Origin: Anaerolineaceae bacterium | Lineage (GTDB): Bacteria; Chloroflexota; Anaerolineae; Aggregatilineales; Phototrophicaceae | Reading direction: 5' to 3' | NCBI GenBank assembly: GCA_002702065.1 | Contig: NZXX01000013.1 | Span: 248,001-312,000, forward strand | Length of the DNA: 64,000 bases | Part shown: piece by piece, positions 27,663 to 35,628 of the stretch | Position numbering within the stretch: the stretch's first letter is position 1 | Layout of the letters: every line of letters starts with the position of its first letter | The notes under the pieces: model-generated | The model's database searches: none | Seen by the model: only the letters and a program-made list of their open reading frames with translations | Told to the model about the DNA's origin: nothing | Program-made: the position numbers and the translations under genes

Positions 27663-27682
27663 GGACGCAGCACGCTGCGTCC
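27663..27682. repeat. Palindromic repeat GGACGCAGC type
   Basis: GGACGCAGC, AC, GCTGCGTCC followed by CTAC. A near copy with a different centre lies at 31221-31240. It sits in the 250-base gap between apnO and apsD. Confidence 0.7.
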
Positions 27683-27805
27683 CTACTCCAAATGACTTTT
27701 TCGTTTGTACTTAAAGGCTTTCGACCACTGGCATAGGCCCTGGTTGGCCTGCCATGACGATTTGATAAAAACCGCTGTCATCGAAGCGAATGCGAGAAAA
27801 GAACC

Positions 27806-28840
27806 ATGACCCTCAGATTTGCAATGTTGGGTGCCGGATTCTGGTCGGCGTTTCAACTGGCCGGGTGGCATGAGCTGGATGGCCTGGAATGCGTGGCGAT
27901 CTGTGATCCGGTACAGGCCAAAGCCGAAGCCCGCGCTCAACCGTTTGGCGTGCCGCGTGTTTACACCGACCCGGCAGAACTGATGGCGCAGGAAACACTG
28001 GATTTTGTCGATGTGGTGACGCCGGTCGAAACCCACCGCCCGCTGGTCGAACTGGCCGCCGGGCACGGACTGCATGTGGTTTGCCAGAAACCGATGGGCG
28101 TTGACCTGGCCGAAGCGGCGGCGATGGTCCGCACATGCGAACAGGCCGGGGTCAAGCTGCTAATCAACGAAAACTGGCGCTGGCAGAACCCGCTGCGCCA
28201 GTTCAAACGCCAGTTGGATGCCGGGGCCATCGGCCAGCCGTTTCGCGCCCGCATTCACTATGTCAACAGTTTCCCGGTGTTCGACAATCAGCCGTTTCTG
28301 AAAAGCCTCGACCAGTTCATCCTGACGGATATTGGCAGCCACATTCTGGATACAGCGCGGTTTCTGTTTGGCGAAGCGCACACGCTCTATGCCCAGACTC
28401 ACCGCGTCCATCCGGACATCCAGGGTGAGGATGTCGCCACCGTCATGATGAACATGGGCGACAACATCACCGTCACCTGCGAGATGAGCTACGCCAGCCG
28501 CACCGAGATCGAGCGCTTCCCGGAAACGTATGTCTATGTCGAAGGGCGCGACGGTTTCCTTGAACTGGGGCCGGATTTCTGGATTCGGGAAACCACCACC
28601 CAGGGCACGCTGGCAAAACGCTATCCGCCGCCGCGCTATGCCTGGGCAGACCCGGCCTATGACCTCATTCACAGCAGCATCGTGCCGTGCCAGGCCAATC
28701 TGCTGTGCGACCTGCAAGGCAAAGGCACCGCCGAAACCACCGGCGCGGATAACCTGAAAACCTGCCAGCTCTATTTCGGCGCCTACGAATCCGCGGCCAG
28801 CAACACCGTGCTGCAACCGGGTGCATCGCCGTCCGCCTAA
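27806..28840 (+). CDS. apsD: Gfo/Idh/MocA oxidoreductase, D-apiose dehydrogenase-like (ApsD)
   Basis: A 344-residue NAD(P)-dependent dehydrogenase. The Rossmann fold shows FAMLGAGFWSAFQLAGW, VAICDPVQAKAEA and VVCQKPMGVDLAEA with the family EKP-type lysine as QKP. The C-terminal domain contains LINENWRWQNPLRQFKRQL and FPETYVYVEGRDGFLEL, similar to known D-apiose dehydrogenases. ApsD oxidises D-apiose to D-apionolactone, the substrate of ApnL. It is the last gene of the cluster, behind a 250-base gap that holds a hairpin repeat, so it could also have its own transcript. Confidence 0.8.
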   Translation: MTLRFAMLGAGFWSAFQLAGWHELDGLECVAICDPVQAKAEARAQPFGVPRVYTDPAELMAQETLDFVDVVTPVETHRPLVELAAGHGLHVVCQKPMGVDLAEAAAMVRTCEQAGVKLLINENWRWQNPLRQFKRQLDAGAIGQPFRARIHYVNSFPVFDNQPFLKSLDQFILTDIGSHILDTARFLFGEAHTLYAQTHRVHPDIQGEDVATVMMNMGDNITVTCEMSYASRTEIERFPETYVYVEGRDGFLELGPDFWIRETTTQGTLAKRYPPPRYAWADPAYDLIHSSIVPCQANLLCDLQGKGTAETTGADNLKTCQLYFGAYESAASNTVLQPGASPSA

Positions 28841-28856
28841 ATCCAGCGGCATACAA

Positions 28857-28878
28857 GGGAGGGTCTGTGCACCCTCCC
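28857..28878. terminator. Hairpin between convergent genes
   Basis: GGGAGGGT, CTGTGC, ACCCTCCC: a perfect 8-base stem between the converging apsD gene and the next gene. There is no T-run, so its strength as a terminator is uncertain. Confidence 0.55.
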
Positions 28879-28890
28879 TGCAACACACCC

Positions 28891-29352
28891 CTAACCGGCC
28901 TGCCCCACGTCCTTCGACGGATACCATGTGCCGGCATGGGCACGCAGGTAATCCTGCACGTCGCTGATGGCCGTATCACGCTCGCCAAACGCGATCACCT
29001 CGACCGACAACTGGTTGGCGCGGGCGGAGTCGTCTGGCGATAGCGAGGCTCGCAGTTCCTTCAGCAGCACGAGTTCGAGCTGGCGGTTGAGCTGTTTGAA
29101 GCGGGCATCAATTTTGGCCGATTCGGCGTTCAGATGCTGCCGGATACCGTCGTCCAGCAGGTCGATACCGCCCAGGCCATACTCGCCGGACGGGTTGAAT
29201 TTGACAAGCTGCAACCGCTGGTTGGGTGGCAGGTCGGCCCGTTGGGTGACGGTCGTAAACGGCTGTTCCTGCCAGCGTTCCTGATGGTCGGCGCGCTGGG
29301 TCGGTGTCTGTTTGACCGCGCTCTGGTCACGGATCAGGTAGTAGAGGCGCAT
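28891..29352 (-). CDS. Hypothetical protein, 153 residues
   Basis: Not recognised. No signal peptide or membrane helix; hydrophilic, with a helical central part (LNAESAKIDARFKQLNRQLELVLLKELRA) that may form a coiled coil. AAAGGA precedes the ATG at correct distance and codon use fits the genome, so it is a real gene. It lies on the same strand as the LamG gene and its partner, with an inverted-repeat segment between, and may belong to the same cassette. Confidence 0.7.
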   Translation of the reverse strand: MRLYYLIRDQSAVKQTPTQRADHQERWQEQPFTTVTQRADLPPNQRLQLVKFNPSGEYGLGGIDLLDDGIRQHLNAESAKIDARFKQLNRQLELVLLKELRASLSPDDSARANQLSVEVIAFGERDTAISDVQDYLRAHAGTWYPSKDVGQAG

Positions 29353-29384
29353 GAGACGTCCTTTCTTTCAAGTCATTAGCAATC

Positions 29385-29515
29385 AGCCTGTCAGCGTGTC
29401 AGCGGTCAGCACAAACCCCTGTTTGCCACCCTGCCCGCGCTCTGTGGCAGCACGCCGAAAGTCAGCTGCGACCAGCAAAAGCCACGATCATCACAGAGCA
29501 GATGGCTGACAGGCT
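29385..29515. repeat. Inverted-repeat bounded intergenic segment
   Basis: AGCCTGTCAGC and GCTGACAGGCT are perfect 11-base arms enclosing ~110 bases with further GTCAGC fragments. The layout is like that of the segment at 15631-15712. It separates the hypothetical protein from the LamG gene. Confidence 0.6.
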
Positions 29516-29520
29516 TCTCT

Positions 29521-30624
29521 TTAATCCAGCCCGGCCAACCGGTGCAGCAGACGCAGCTCGCTGGCCGTGAGTGATTCGTCCGTCAGCAGCGCCTCATCCA
29601 GCAGCCCGGCGAAGGTCTGCGACACGGCAGCGTTGTTGCCAATAATCAGGTTGTTGGTGGTGCTGGCACGGGTGCCGACGCCGGTGGTCGAACTGGCATA
29701 GCTGGCCTCGACACCATCGACGAAGATGTCCGGCAGTTTGCCGCTGTCGTCGATGCGCATCCCGACCGTGTGCCATTCGTTGGTGCTCAGTGTCGTACTG
29801 GTGACGCGCTGGGCGTTGGTGCTGCTGTAGTTGACCGTAGCGATAAGGTCACGGCTGGCGCTGTTAAAACGCAGCTCGAATTCCCCGGCTTTGCTGAACA
29901 GAGTCCCGGCGTTCCCCTCCCCGGCGCTGGATGGTTTGAACAGTGCCCACACGGTCAGCGCCGTCAGACCCTGAATGCTGGCTCGGTTATAGAGAGTGAT
30001 CAGGCTGGTCGCACCATCAAACAGAAACGCCTCGCCGGATTCGTTCAGGCCGTCCTGACCCAGCGTCGTGGTGCCTGCAATAGCCCCATCCAGTTGGCCG
30101 ACCTTGCGGGCCGAGACACTGTCCAGCGTGATGTCGCAGGCGGCGGTGCGCTTGATATTGTAGATGGCATTGTTGGCGATGGCCGCGGCACGGTATTGCC
30201 CTGTCCCATTCACGACCAGTACATTTTCGCTGCCGCCCAGAAAGCCAATCGACACACTACCGGACACCGCCGCTGCGGAATCCGCTTGCAGGATGACCGT
30301 ATCACCGACTGTGAACACCGTCTGCCGGGCCGCCAGCGAGGTGCCATCCGAGGCAAACCGGGCGAAACCTGCCGGGTTTTGCGTGACCTGGCTGTTGGGC
30401 GCGCTCTCGACGATGGTCCATCCATCCGGGTTATCGCCGGTCCAGGCGCTGAAGGCAGGGTTCGCCAGCAGCTCCGCGCTGATGGTGCCATCATAGGCCC
30501 GGTTACGGGCAATGGTCGCGCTGCGCTCCCGCATCGGCAGCCAGCAAACCGGCTCCAGCGCCCGCACATACCGTTCGTAACGCTGCCGGTCCGCCAGATG
30601 AATTTTGCGACGGGCGGCGATCAT
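29521..30624 (-). CDS. LamG/concanavalin-like domain protein
   Basis: A 367-residue protein without a signal peptide. The N-terminal segment (MIAARRKIHLADRQRYERYV, then NRAYDGTISAELLANPAFSAW) is followed by a carbohydrate-binding-like beta domain (about 50-175) and a C-terminal LamG jelly roll (about 180-345) with LYNRASIQGLTALTVWALFKP, VTSTTLSTNEWHTVGMRIDD and LDEALLTDESLTASEL. Such LamG proteins without secretion signals are common in phage-tail-like or prophage cassettes. It overlaps the next upstream gene by one base, so the two are coupled. Confidence 0.75.
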   Translation of the reverse strand: MIAARRKIHLADRQRYERYVRALEPVCWLPMRERSATIARNRAYDGTISAELLANPAFSAWTGDNPDGWTIVESAPNSQVTQNPAGFARFASDGTSLAARQTVFTVGDTVILQADSAAAVSGSVSIGFLGGSENVLVVNGTGQYRAAAIANNAIYNIKRTAACDITLDSVSARKVGQLDGAIAGTTTLGQDGLNESGEAFLFDGATSLITLYNRASIQGLTALTVWALFKPSSAGEGNAGTLFSKAGEFELRFNSASRDLIATVNYSSTNAQRVTSTTLSTNEWHTVGMRIDDSGKLPDIFVDGVEASYASSTTGVGTRASTTNNLIIGNNAAVSQTFAGLLDEALLTDESLTASELRLLHRLAGLD

Positions 30625-31025
30625 CAGCGCACAGCCCCATCAAAGCCGTAGATGTAGAACGTGACATCGGCGGTTGTGTTGCTGCTCAGGATCAGCCGCA
30701 GCCGCTGAAGCCCAAACCCATGGCTGAGCCAGAAGCGTAAACCACCCGACGTCGGCAGCGTGCCGGACTGCCACACCGCGCTGGCATCCTGCATGTACAG
30801 CGGGTTGAGCGCGCCGCTGTCGTCGTCCGCTGCCTGGGCGGAAAGAGTGGTAGCCGCCGGGATTCCGGCAGCATCGTCGCACGACACAATGACAAAGCTG
30901 TAATTGCGTTCCAGATCGACCGCTGCCACCGCCGATCCATTGGCCCCGTTGGGGATGGTGAAGGTCTGGCGGTCACTGCGGCCAAAGCCGACTTCGCGGT
31001 TGACGGTTCGTCCCATAGTACTCAT
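30624..31025 (-). CDS. Hypothetical protein, probable partner of the LamG protein
   Basis: A 133-residue beta-rich protein of unknown function. AGGAG eight bases before the ATG decides this start over a GTG two codons upstream. Sequence features: FVIVSCDDAAGIP, ALNPLYMQDASAVWQSGTLPTSGG, and LRFWLSHGFGLQRLRLIL. The stop overlaps the start of the LamG gene by one base. It may be a small adhesin or tail-accessory protein; this is a guess from context. Confidence 0.65.
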   Translation of the reverse strand: MSTMGRTVNREVGFGRSDRQTFTIPNGANGSAVAAVDLERNYSFVIVSCDDAAGIPAATTLSAQAADDDSGALNPLYMQDASAVWQSGTLPTSGGLRFWLSHGFGLQRLRLILSSNTTADVTFYIYGFDGAVR

Positions 31026-31184
31026 ACGCACATCTCCTCAACAGACGTTCCTCTATTGAAGCGCAAAATGCGGCGCAGATGGTGAACATATGTTCTGTTT
31101 TTGGGGAATTAGTGGAGCCAGATCAAGATCAAGCAAAGACAGCGGGGAGGGGTATGTGTCAATATCTATCCGTAAATGGCGTAG

Positions 31185-31204
31185 GGGCGTAGCGTGCTAC
31201 GCCC
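31185..31204. repeat. Palindromic repeat GGGCGTAGC type
   Basis: GGGCGTAGC, GT, GCTACGCCC; preceded by GTAGG as in the other members of the GTAGGGGCG group and followed by a T-rich stretch. Confidence 0.7.
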
Positions 31205-31220
31205 TTTAAGTTTTTTTGGC

Positions 31221-31240
31221 GGACGCAGCGCCCTGCGTCC
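31221..31240. repeat. Palindromic repeat GGACGCAG type
   Basis: GGACGCAG, CGCC, CTGCGTCC followed by CTAC. Nearly identical to the copy at 27663-27682. Confidence 0.7.
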
Positions 31241-31258
31241 CTACACAATGGGGTTATT

Positions 31259-31280
31259 GGGCGACCATACCGGGTCGCCC
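31259..31280. repeat. Palindromic repeat GGGCGACC type
   Basis: GGGCGACC, ATACCG, GGTCGCCC followed by CTACGGG. It belongs to the GTAGGGGCG group by its outer sequence. Confidence 0.7.
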
Positions 31281-31348
31281 CTACGGGTTCGGGATAATTT
31301 ATCGTGAAATGCATGAAACGGAGGAATAGACAGGTGGTGGATTGGATA

Positions 31349-31429
31349 CCTCACCCCGTCTCGCTACGCGATCCACCCCTCTCCAGTGATAGAGAGGGGA
31401 AAGGCAACCGCAGGTTGACCGGGGTGAGG
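31349..31429. repeat. Palindromic CCTCACCCC element, 81 bases
   Basis: Ends are CCTCACCCCG and CCGGGGTGAGG, with an inner CCCCTCTCC/GAGAGGGG hairpin. The reverse complement of the element at 43533-43613 matches it along its length (TCTCGCTACGCGATCCACCC shared). Both are flanked on the left by TTGGATA. Confidence 0.85.
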
Positions 31430-31448
31430 TGTTAATGATTAGGTATAC

Positions 31449-32447
31449 TCAGTCCGCGCTGAGTTCCGCTTTGGGCTGAATGCGCCCGGCTTTGACCAGT
31501 TCGCCGTGAATCCAGTGGTAGGTCTGGGCGAGGCCGGTTTCCAGGCTGACCTGTGGCGACCACCCCAGCACCTGCTTGCAGTGGTTGTTGTCGCTGTTGC
31601 GCCCGCGCACGCCCTGCGGTTTGGTCAGGTCGTGCTGGCGATAGATCGTCTTGCCCGCGGCGTTGGCCACAATATCGACCAGCTCATTGATCGTAATCAT
31701 GCGATCCTGCCCGATGTTCAGCGGCTGCTGATAGTCCGACTGCATCAGGCGGTAGATGCCCTCGACGCAATCGTCGATATAACAGTACGAGCGCGTTTGC
31801 AGGCCATCGCCCCATACCTCGATGGTGCCGCCATCCGGGGCCAGCGCCACCTTGCGGCTGATGGCTGCCGGGGACTTTTCGCGCCCGCCGTCATACGTCC
31901 CCAACGGGCCATAGATATTATGGAACCGGGCGACCCGCGTTTGCAGGCCATAATCCTCGGTGTAGTGGCGGCAGACTCGCTCGGTATACAGTTTCTCCCA
32001 GCCATAGCCATCTTCGGGGTCCGCCGGGTAGGCGTCCTCCTCTTTCAGCGGGGTGACATCCGGCGTATTTTGCAGATACTGCGGGTAGATGCAGGCGCTT
32101 GAGGAATAAAACAGACGCTTCGCCCCCATCACCCGCGCCGCTTCCAGCGTGTGCATGTTGATCAGGGTGTTATCGCGCACGATGTCGGCCTTGTAGGTTT
32201 CGATAAAGCCGATGCCGCCCATATTGGCCGCCAGCATGTACACGTCTTCGACGCCCTGCATCGCCCGCAGGCAGTTGTCCCAATCGCGCAGGTCGAGCAG
32301 CATAAATTCGTGCGCCTGTGTCGGCTCGTACTCCGGTCGTTTAATATCCACCCCGCGCACATGATAGCCGCGTTCTACCAGATAGCTGGTCAAATGATGG
32401 CCAATAAAACCGCCTGCGCCTGTGACGAGCACTGTCCCGTTGTTCAC
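31449..32447 (-). CDS. GDP-mannose 3,5-epimerase
   Basis: About 332 residues of the extended short-chain dehydrogenase/epimerase family. NAD binding is VLVTGAGGFIGHHL; the catalytic region has SSSACIYPQY and DGYGWEKLYTERV (Cys and Lys as acid/base). RFHNIYGPLGTYDGGREKSP and WGDGLQTRSYCYIDDCVEG match plant GDP-mannose 3,5-epimerase closely, as does GVRGRNSDNN. The enzyme makes GDP-L-galactose/GDP-L-gulose from GDP-mannose. The start is uncertain: GTG at 32447 puts the Rossmann strand at the usual distance, and GTG at 32459 or 32522 are alternatives. Confidence 0.87.
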   Translation of the reverse strand: MNNGTVLVTGAGGFIGHHLTSYLVERGYHVRGVDIKRPEYEPTQAHEFMLLDLRDWDNCLRAMQGVEDVYMLAANMGGIGFIETYKADIVRDNTLINMHTLEAARVMGAKRLFYSSSACIYPQYLQNTPDVTPLKEEDAYPADPEDGYGWEKLYTERVCRHYTEDYGLQTRVARFHNIYGPLGTYDGGREKSPAAISRKVALAPDGGTIEVWGDGLQTRSYCYIDDCVEGIYRLMQSDYQQPLNIGQDRMITINELVDIVANAAGKTIYRQHDLTKPQGVRGRNSDNNHCKQVLGWSPQVSLETGLAQTYHWIHGELVKAGRIQPKAELSAD

Positions 32448-32756
32448 GATTATCAACACCCCACTGGTATACTCAATTTCATCTGATGGAGGGCTGGTTT
32501 CATCCGTTGACCGGCCAACCACACAGGGTTGCCCCTACGCTCATCCCTGAGATAATCTCCGCGTCAACAGCGCCCCTATCAGATGCCGCCATTATAGGCC
32601 ATGGGGCCGGGGTGCGTCTACACACGATCAGGGTACTGGTCGCCTCTGTCATTATAAAGTCATCACATTTGTCGGGCCGCGCGACGGGGCAACCCGCCCA
32701 CAGTATAATCGGCACACCATAATCTGGCGTATTTGCACACGGGAGCATCCTCAACC
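32448..32756. other. Divergent intergenic region
   Basis: About 310 bases between the epimerase and the GH43-like gene. TATAAT at 32704-32709 is a likely -10 for the rightward gene, but the -35 is poor. No open frame with family resemblance is present. Confidence 0.5.
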
Positions 32757-33704
32757 ATGCACGAACCCCCTGCCCCACTTTTCCGGGACCCGATCTACGA
32801 CGGCGCGGCGGACCCGGTCGTCATCTGGAATGTCGAAGAACAGGCCTGGTGGCTGCTGTATACGGCCCGGCGCGCCAACGTCGAGCTGCCCGGTGTCGCC
32901 TGGGCACATGGCACCGACATCGGCATTGCCCGTTCAACCGACGGCGGCCATCACTGGCTGTATCGCGGCACGCTGGATGGGCTGGCCTTCGAACGCGGAC
33001 GCAACACCTTCTGGGCACCGGAGATTATCCGGCATGAGGGGACCTATCATATGTATGTCAGCTATGTCCCCGGTGTGCCGCACGATTGGTCCGGGCCGCG
33101 GTCGATTGTGCATCTGACCAGCGCCAACCTGTGGGACTGGCAGTATCAGAGCACGCTGGCGCTGTCCTCCAACCGCGTTATTGACGCCGCCGTTCACCGC
33201 CTGCCATCTGGCGCATGGCGCATGTGGTACAAGGATGAGGTCAACCACTCGCACACCTACGCCGCCGACAGCGACGACCTGTATCACTGGACCGTACGCG
33301 GCCCGATTATTACCGATCGTCCCCACGAAGGCCCCAATGTATTCTTCTGGCAGCAAAGCTACTGGATGATCACGGATGTATGGCAGGGGTTGGGGGTTTA
33401 CCGGTCCGATGATGCCGAACACTGGCAGCAGCAGGCCAATATTCTGGAGACACCGGGCCAGCGCCGCGACGATGGCGTCATCGGCGGCCACGCGGACATC
33501 GAAGTGCAGGGCGAACGCGCCTTCATTTTCTACTTCACCCACCCGGACTGGGACCGTACCCGGCAGTATGGCATGGACGACAATCAGCCGTACCACGTCA
33601 AGCGCACATCGATTCAGGTGGCCGAGCTCGAACTGCGGGAAGGCCTGCTGGTGTGCGACCGCGACAAGCCGTTCGATTTCACGCTGCAACCGGGCGGGCG
33701 CTAG
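32757..33704 (+). CDS. GH43-like five-bladed beta-propeller glycosidase
   Basis: A 315-residue protein, with GGGAG before the ATG. It has the family outline: FRDPIYDGAADPVVIWNVEEQAWWLLYTAR (first catalytic Asp region), IARSTDGGHHWLYRG, FWAPEIIRHEGTYHMYVSY (WAPE block), WRMWYKDEV and DGVIGGHADIEV. GH43-related enzymes act on arabinosides, xylosides or beta-mannosides; this group is not assigned. No signal peptide, so it works in the cytoplasm. It fits the plant-polysaccharide theme of the first half of the window. Confidence 0.82.
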   Translation: MHEPPAPLFRDPIYDGAADPVVIWNVEEQAWWLLYTARRANVELPGVAWAHGTDIGIARSTDGGHHWLYRGTLDGLAFERGRNTFWAPEIIRHEGTYHMYVSYVPGVPHDWSGPRSIVHLTSANLWDWQYQSTLALSSNRVIDAAVHRLPSGAWRMWYKDEVNHSHTYAADSDDLYHWTVRGPIITDRPHEGPNVFFWQQSYWMITDVWQGLGVYRSDDAEHWQQQANILETPGQRRDDGVIGGHADIEVQGERAFIFYFTHPDWDRTRQYGMDDNQPYHVKRTSIQVAELELREGLLVCDRDKPFDFTLQPGGR

Positions 33705-33723
33705 TTTACCGACTTACCGGCGA

Positions 33724-34938
33724 TCAGTCGTCATCATCACCGCTGCCAGAGCCGCTGCTGCCGTTGTCGTCGTCATCATCATCGTTGCGGTTACTATTGC
33801 TGTTGCCATTGCCGTTATCGTCATCGTCGTCACCACCAGAACCGCCGGAGCCGCTGTTGTCGTTGGAGGGGCCGGCCTGAGCCGGTGGCGGTGCCGGCGA
33901 GAATGGCAGGTATAACTGCTGGCCGACCACAATCAACCCGGCATCCGTCAGGCAGTTGACGGCCATCAGCATGTCCAGCGTGATTCCGGTTTGTCCGGCG
34001 AGGCGCGAGAGCGTATCCCCGCTGCGAATCTGGTAGCTGACCCACCCTTCTGGCGGCGTCACGACACACCCCCCAGACGCACCATTGGCAGGCAAGCTGG
34101 TCGGCTGCGGTGATGGCGGGGTGCTGCTGGCGGTCGGCGTGAGCGTTGGGGCGACGGTTGGCGTCAGGGTCGGCATAACGGTGGGCGTTGCCGTCACGGT
34201 ACGCGTCGGCGCATTTGTTGGTGTGGGCGATGGCGTCGGCAGCGGGGGTTCGTCTGTGCGCTCGATCAGGTTGATCTGGTTCGCAATCAGGCGGCTGTCG
34301 GCTGTGGTATGGGCTTCGACCGCTACGTAATCGCCGATCAGGATGCCGGACGAACCGGTCGGCCCCGCCGGAACCGTCAGGTCCAGTCCGGCGACCTGCC
34401 ATGCTTCGCCGTTGATCGCCTGCACTTCTCCGCTGAAATCGACAGATTCGGCGCGGTCAATTGCCAGCAGCTGACGGATTTCGTTCAACCGGCGCTGGCC
34501 GAAAAATTCCTGCAACGCCGCCTGATCGCCCGGCAGACTGAGACGCACCTGTTCCGTAACGCGTTTGTAGCCATACAGCGGGTCACCCGGCAGGCTGGTT
34601 TCGGCGGCCAGCGCCGCCCCACCCAGCAGCACACTGAGCAGCAGCACCAACGACGCCGCCAGCCCGGCCAACCGGAACAGCGGCACGATTCGGTTTAGCG
34701 CCGGAGCCGGAGGATTCTGCTGCAAGGCCAGCCGCACGCGTTCGCGCCCACGGGCCTGCGCCGCCCGCATCTCCATCGGGTCGATGCGCACCCGCTGGAC
34801 AACCTGCCCGGTCATGAGCATGGGGCGCAGCTGGTCCGCAAACTGCGGATACGCCCGCAGACAGCCATCGAGCGTGTCGCCATTGTTCAGGCGGTCAATG
34901 CAGTCGTCAAAGGCGTTGATGAGGTCTCGTTGTGCCAT
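33724..34938 (-). CDS. Membrane protein with DUF5667 and LysM domains, probable anti-sigma factor
   Basis: A 404-residue protein starting five bases after the stop of the ECF sigma gene. Residues 1-~75 are cytoplasmic (AFDDCIDRLNNGDTLDGCLRAYPQFADQLRPML), where a sigma factor could bind. A transmembrane helix follows at about 110-135, then a DUF5667-like helical part (LPGDPLYGYKRVTEQVRLSLPG, QEFFGQRRLNEIRQLLA), a Pro/Thr-rich linker, a LysM domain (VSYQIRSGDTLSRLAGQTGI to VVGQQLYLP) and an Asp/Asn/Gly/Ser-rich tail ending in a run of Asp. The LysM should bind peptidoglycan outside, so the protein could link wall state to sigma release (inference). Confidence 0.8.
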   Translation of the reverse strand: MAQRDLINAFDDCIDRLNNGDTLDGCLRAYPQFADQLRPMLMTGQVVQRVRIDPMEMRAAQARGRERVRLALQQNPPAPALNRIVPLFRLAGLAASLVLLLSVLLGGAALAAETSLPGDPLYGYKRVTEQVRLSLPGDQAALQEFFGQRRLNEIRQLLAIDRAESVDFSGEVQAINGEAWQVAGLDLTVPAGPTGSSGILIGDYVAVEAHTTADSRLIANQINLIERTDEPPLPTPSPTPTNAPTRTVTATPTVMPTLTPTVAPTLTPTASSTPPSPQPTSLPANGASGGCVVTPPEGWVSYQIRSGDTLSRLAGQTGITLDMLMAVNCLTDAGLIVVGQQLYLPFSPAPPPAQAGPSNDNSGSGGSGGDDDDDNGNGNSNSNRNDDDDDDNGSSGSGSGDDDD

Positions 34939-34943
34939 CGCGC

Positions 34944-35498
34944 TCACACCTGACTCATGATCTGCCGCAGTGTCTGGACCGCCCGAAATTGCAGGGATTT
35001 CACCGCGCCCACCTGCTTGCCCATAATATCGGCGGTTTCCTGAAGGGTCAGCCCTTGCCCAAAGCGCAGCACCAGCACTTCCTGCTGCTCGTCCACCAGC
35101 ATCCGCAGCGCCCGCCGGGCCTGTTCTGCGTCCAGCGCCCGCAGCGCCCGTGCTTCCGGTTCGTAATCGCTGGAAGCCGGAATCCACTCATCCAGCGCGG
35201 TAGTGGTCAGGCGGCTGCTGTAATGATCGTGAATGTGATTGCGAGCCACACGAAATAACCACCCCCTCAGGCTGTGGCGCGGCGCGCTGCCTTTCTGGAT
35301 CGCGTTCACCAGACTCAAAAACACCTCGCTGGCGAGGTCCTCCGCCAGAATCCGGTCCTCCACCCGCAGCCGGATGAAATTGTAGATCGGCGGAAAATAA
35401 CTGTCGTAAATCTTGAACATAGCGTCCTGATCGCCCCGGCGCGCTGCTTCCAGCAGCCGGTCTTCAGCCGCAATGTCAGGGAGCACAATCACGATCAT
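34944..35498 (-). CDS. ECF-type RNA polymerase sigma factor
   Basis: About 184 residues. Region 2: AARRGDQDAMFKIYDSYFPPIYNFIRLRV to DLASEVFLSLVNAI and RGWLFRVARNHIHDH; region 4: LRMLVDEQQEVLVLRFGQGLTLQETADIMGKQVGAVKSLQFRAVQTLR. The start is uncertain because no Shine-Dalgarno sequence precedes the ATG; GTG codons at the third and fifth positions are alternatives and the transcript may be leaderless. It is coupled to the downstream membrane protein with DUF5667 and LysM. Confidence 0.9.
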   Translation of the reverse strand: MIVIVLPDIAAEDRLLEAARRGDQDAMFKIYDSYFPPIYNFIRLRVEDRILAEDLASEVFLSLVNAIQKGSAPRHSLRGWLFRVARNHIHDHYSSRLTTTALDEWIPASSDYEPEARALRALDAEQARRALRMLVDEQQEVLVLRFGQGLTLQETADIMGKQVGAVKSLQFRAVQTLRQIMSQV

Positions 35499-35628
35499 GG
35501 AGGATTCAGCATTACAGACAATAAGACATTCAACCGGCCTAACTATAGCAATTCCTGCACACCTCCACCATATACCGCCAGGGGCAGGCGCAAGGCCCAC
35601 CCCATTTGCCAGTGGTCAGCAGCAGCCG

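Larger units (their letters stand above)
31026..31448. other. Gene-free repeat cluster
   Basis: 420 bases with no gene but four palindromic repeats of three kinds, listed separately. It lies between the LamG pair and the epimerase gene and looks like a landing zone for small repeats. Confidence 0.8.

Noticed and set aside
33376-33915. Open frame running over the end of the GH43-like gene into Val/Ile-rich sequence
   Set aside because: It is out of frame with the GH43-like protein and opposite the Asp-rich tail of the LysM gene; no start signal or family.
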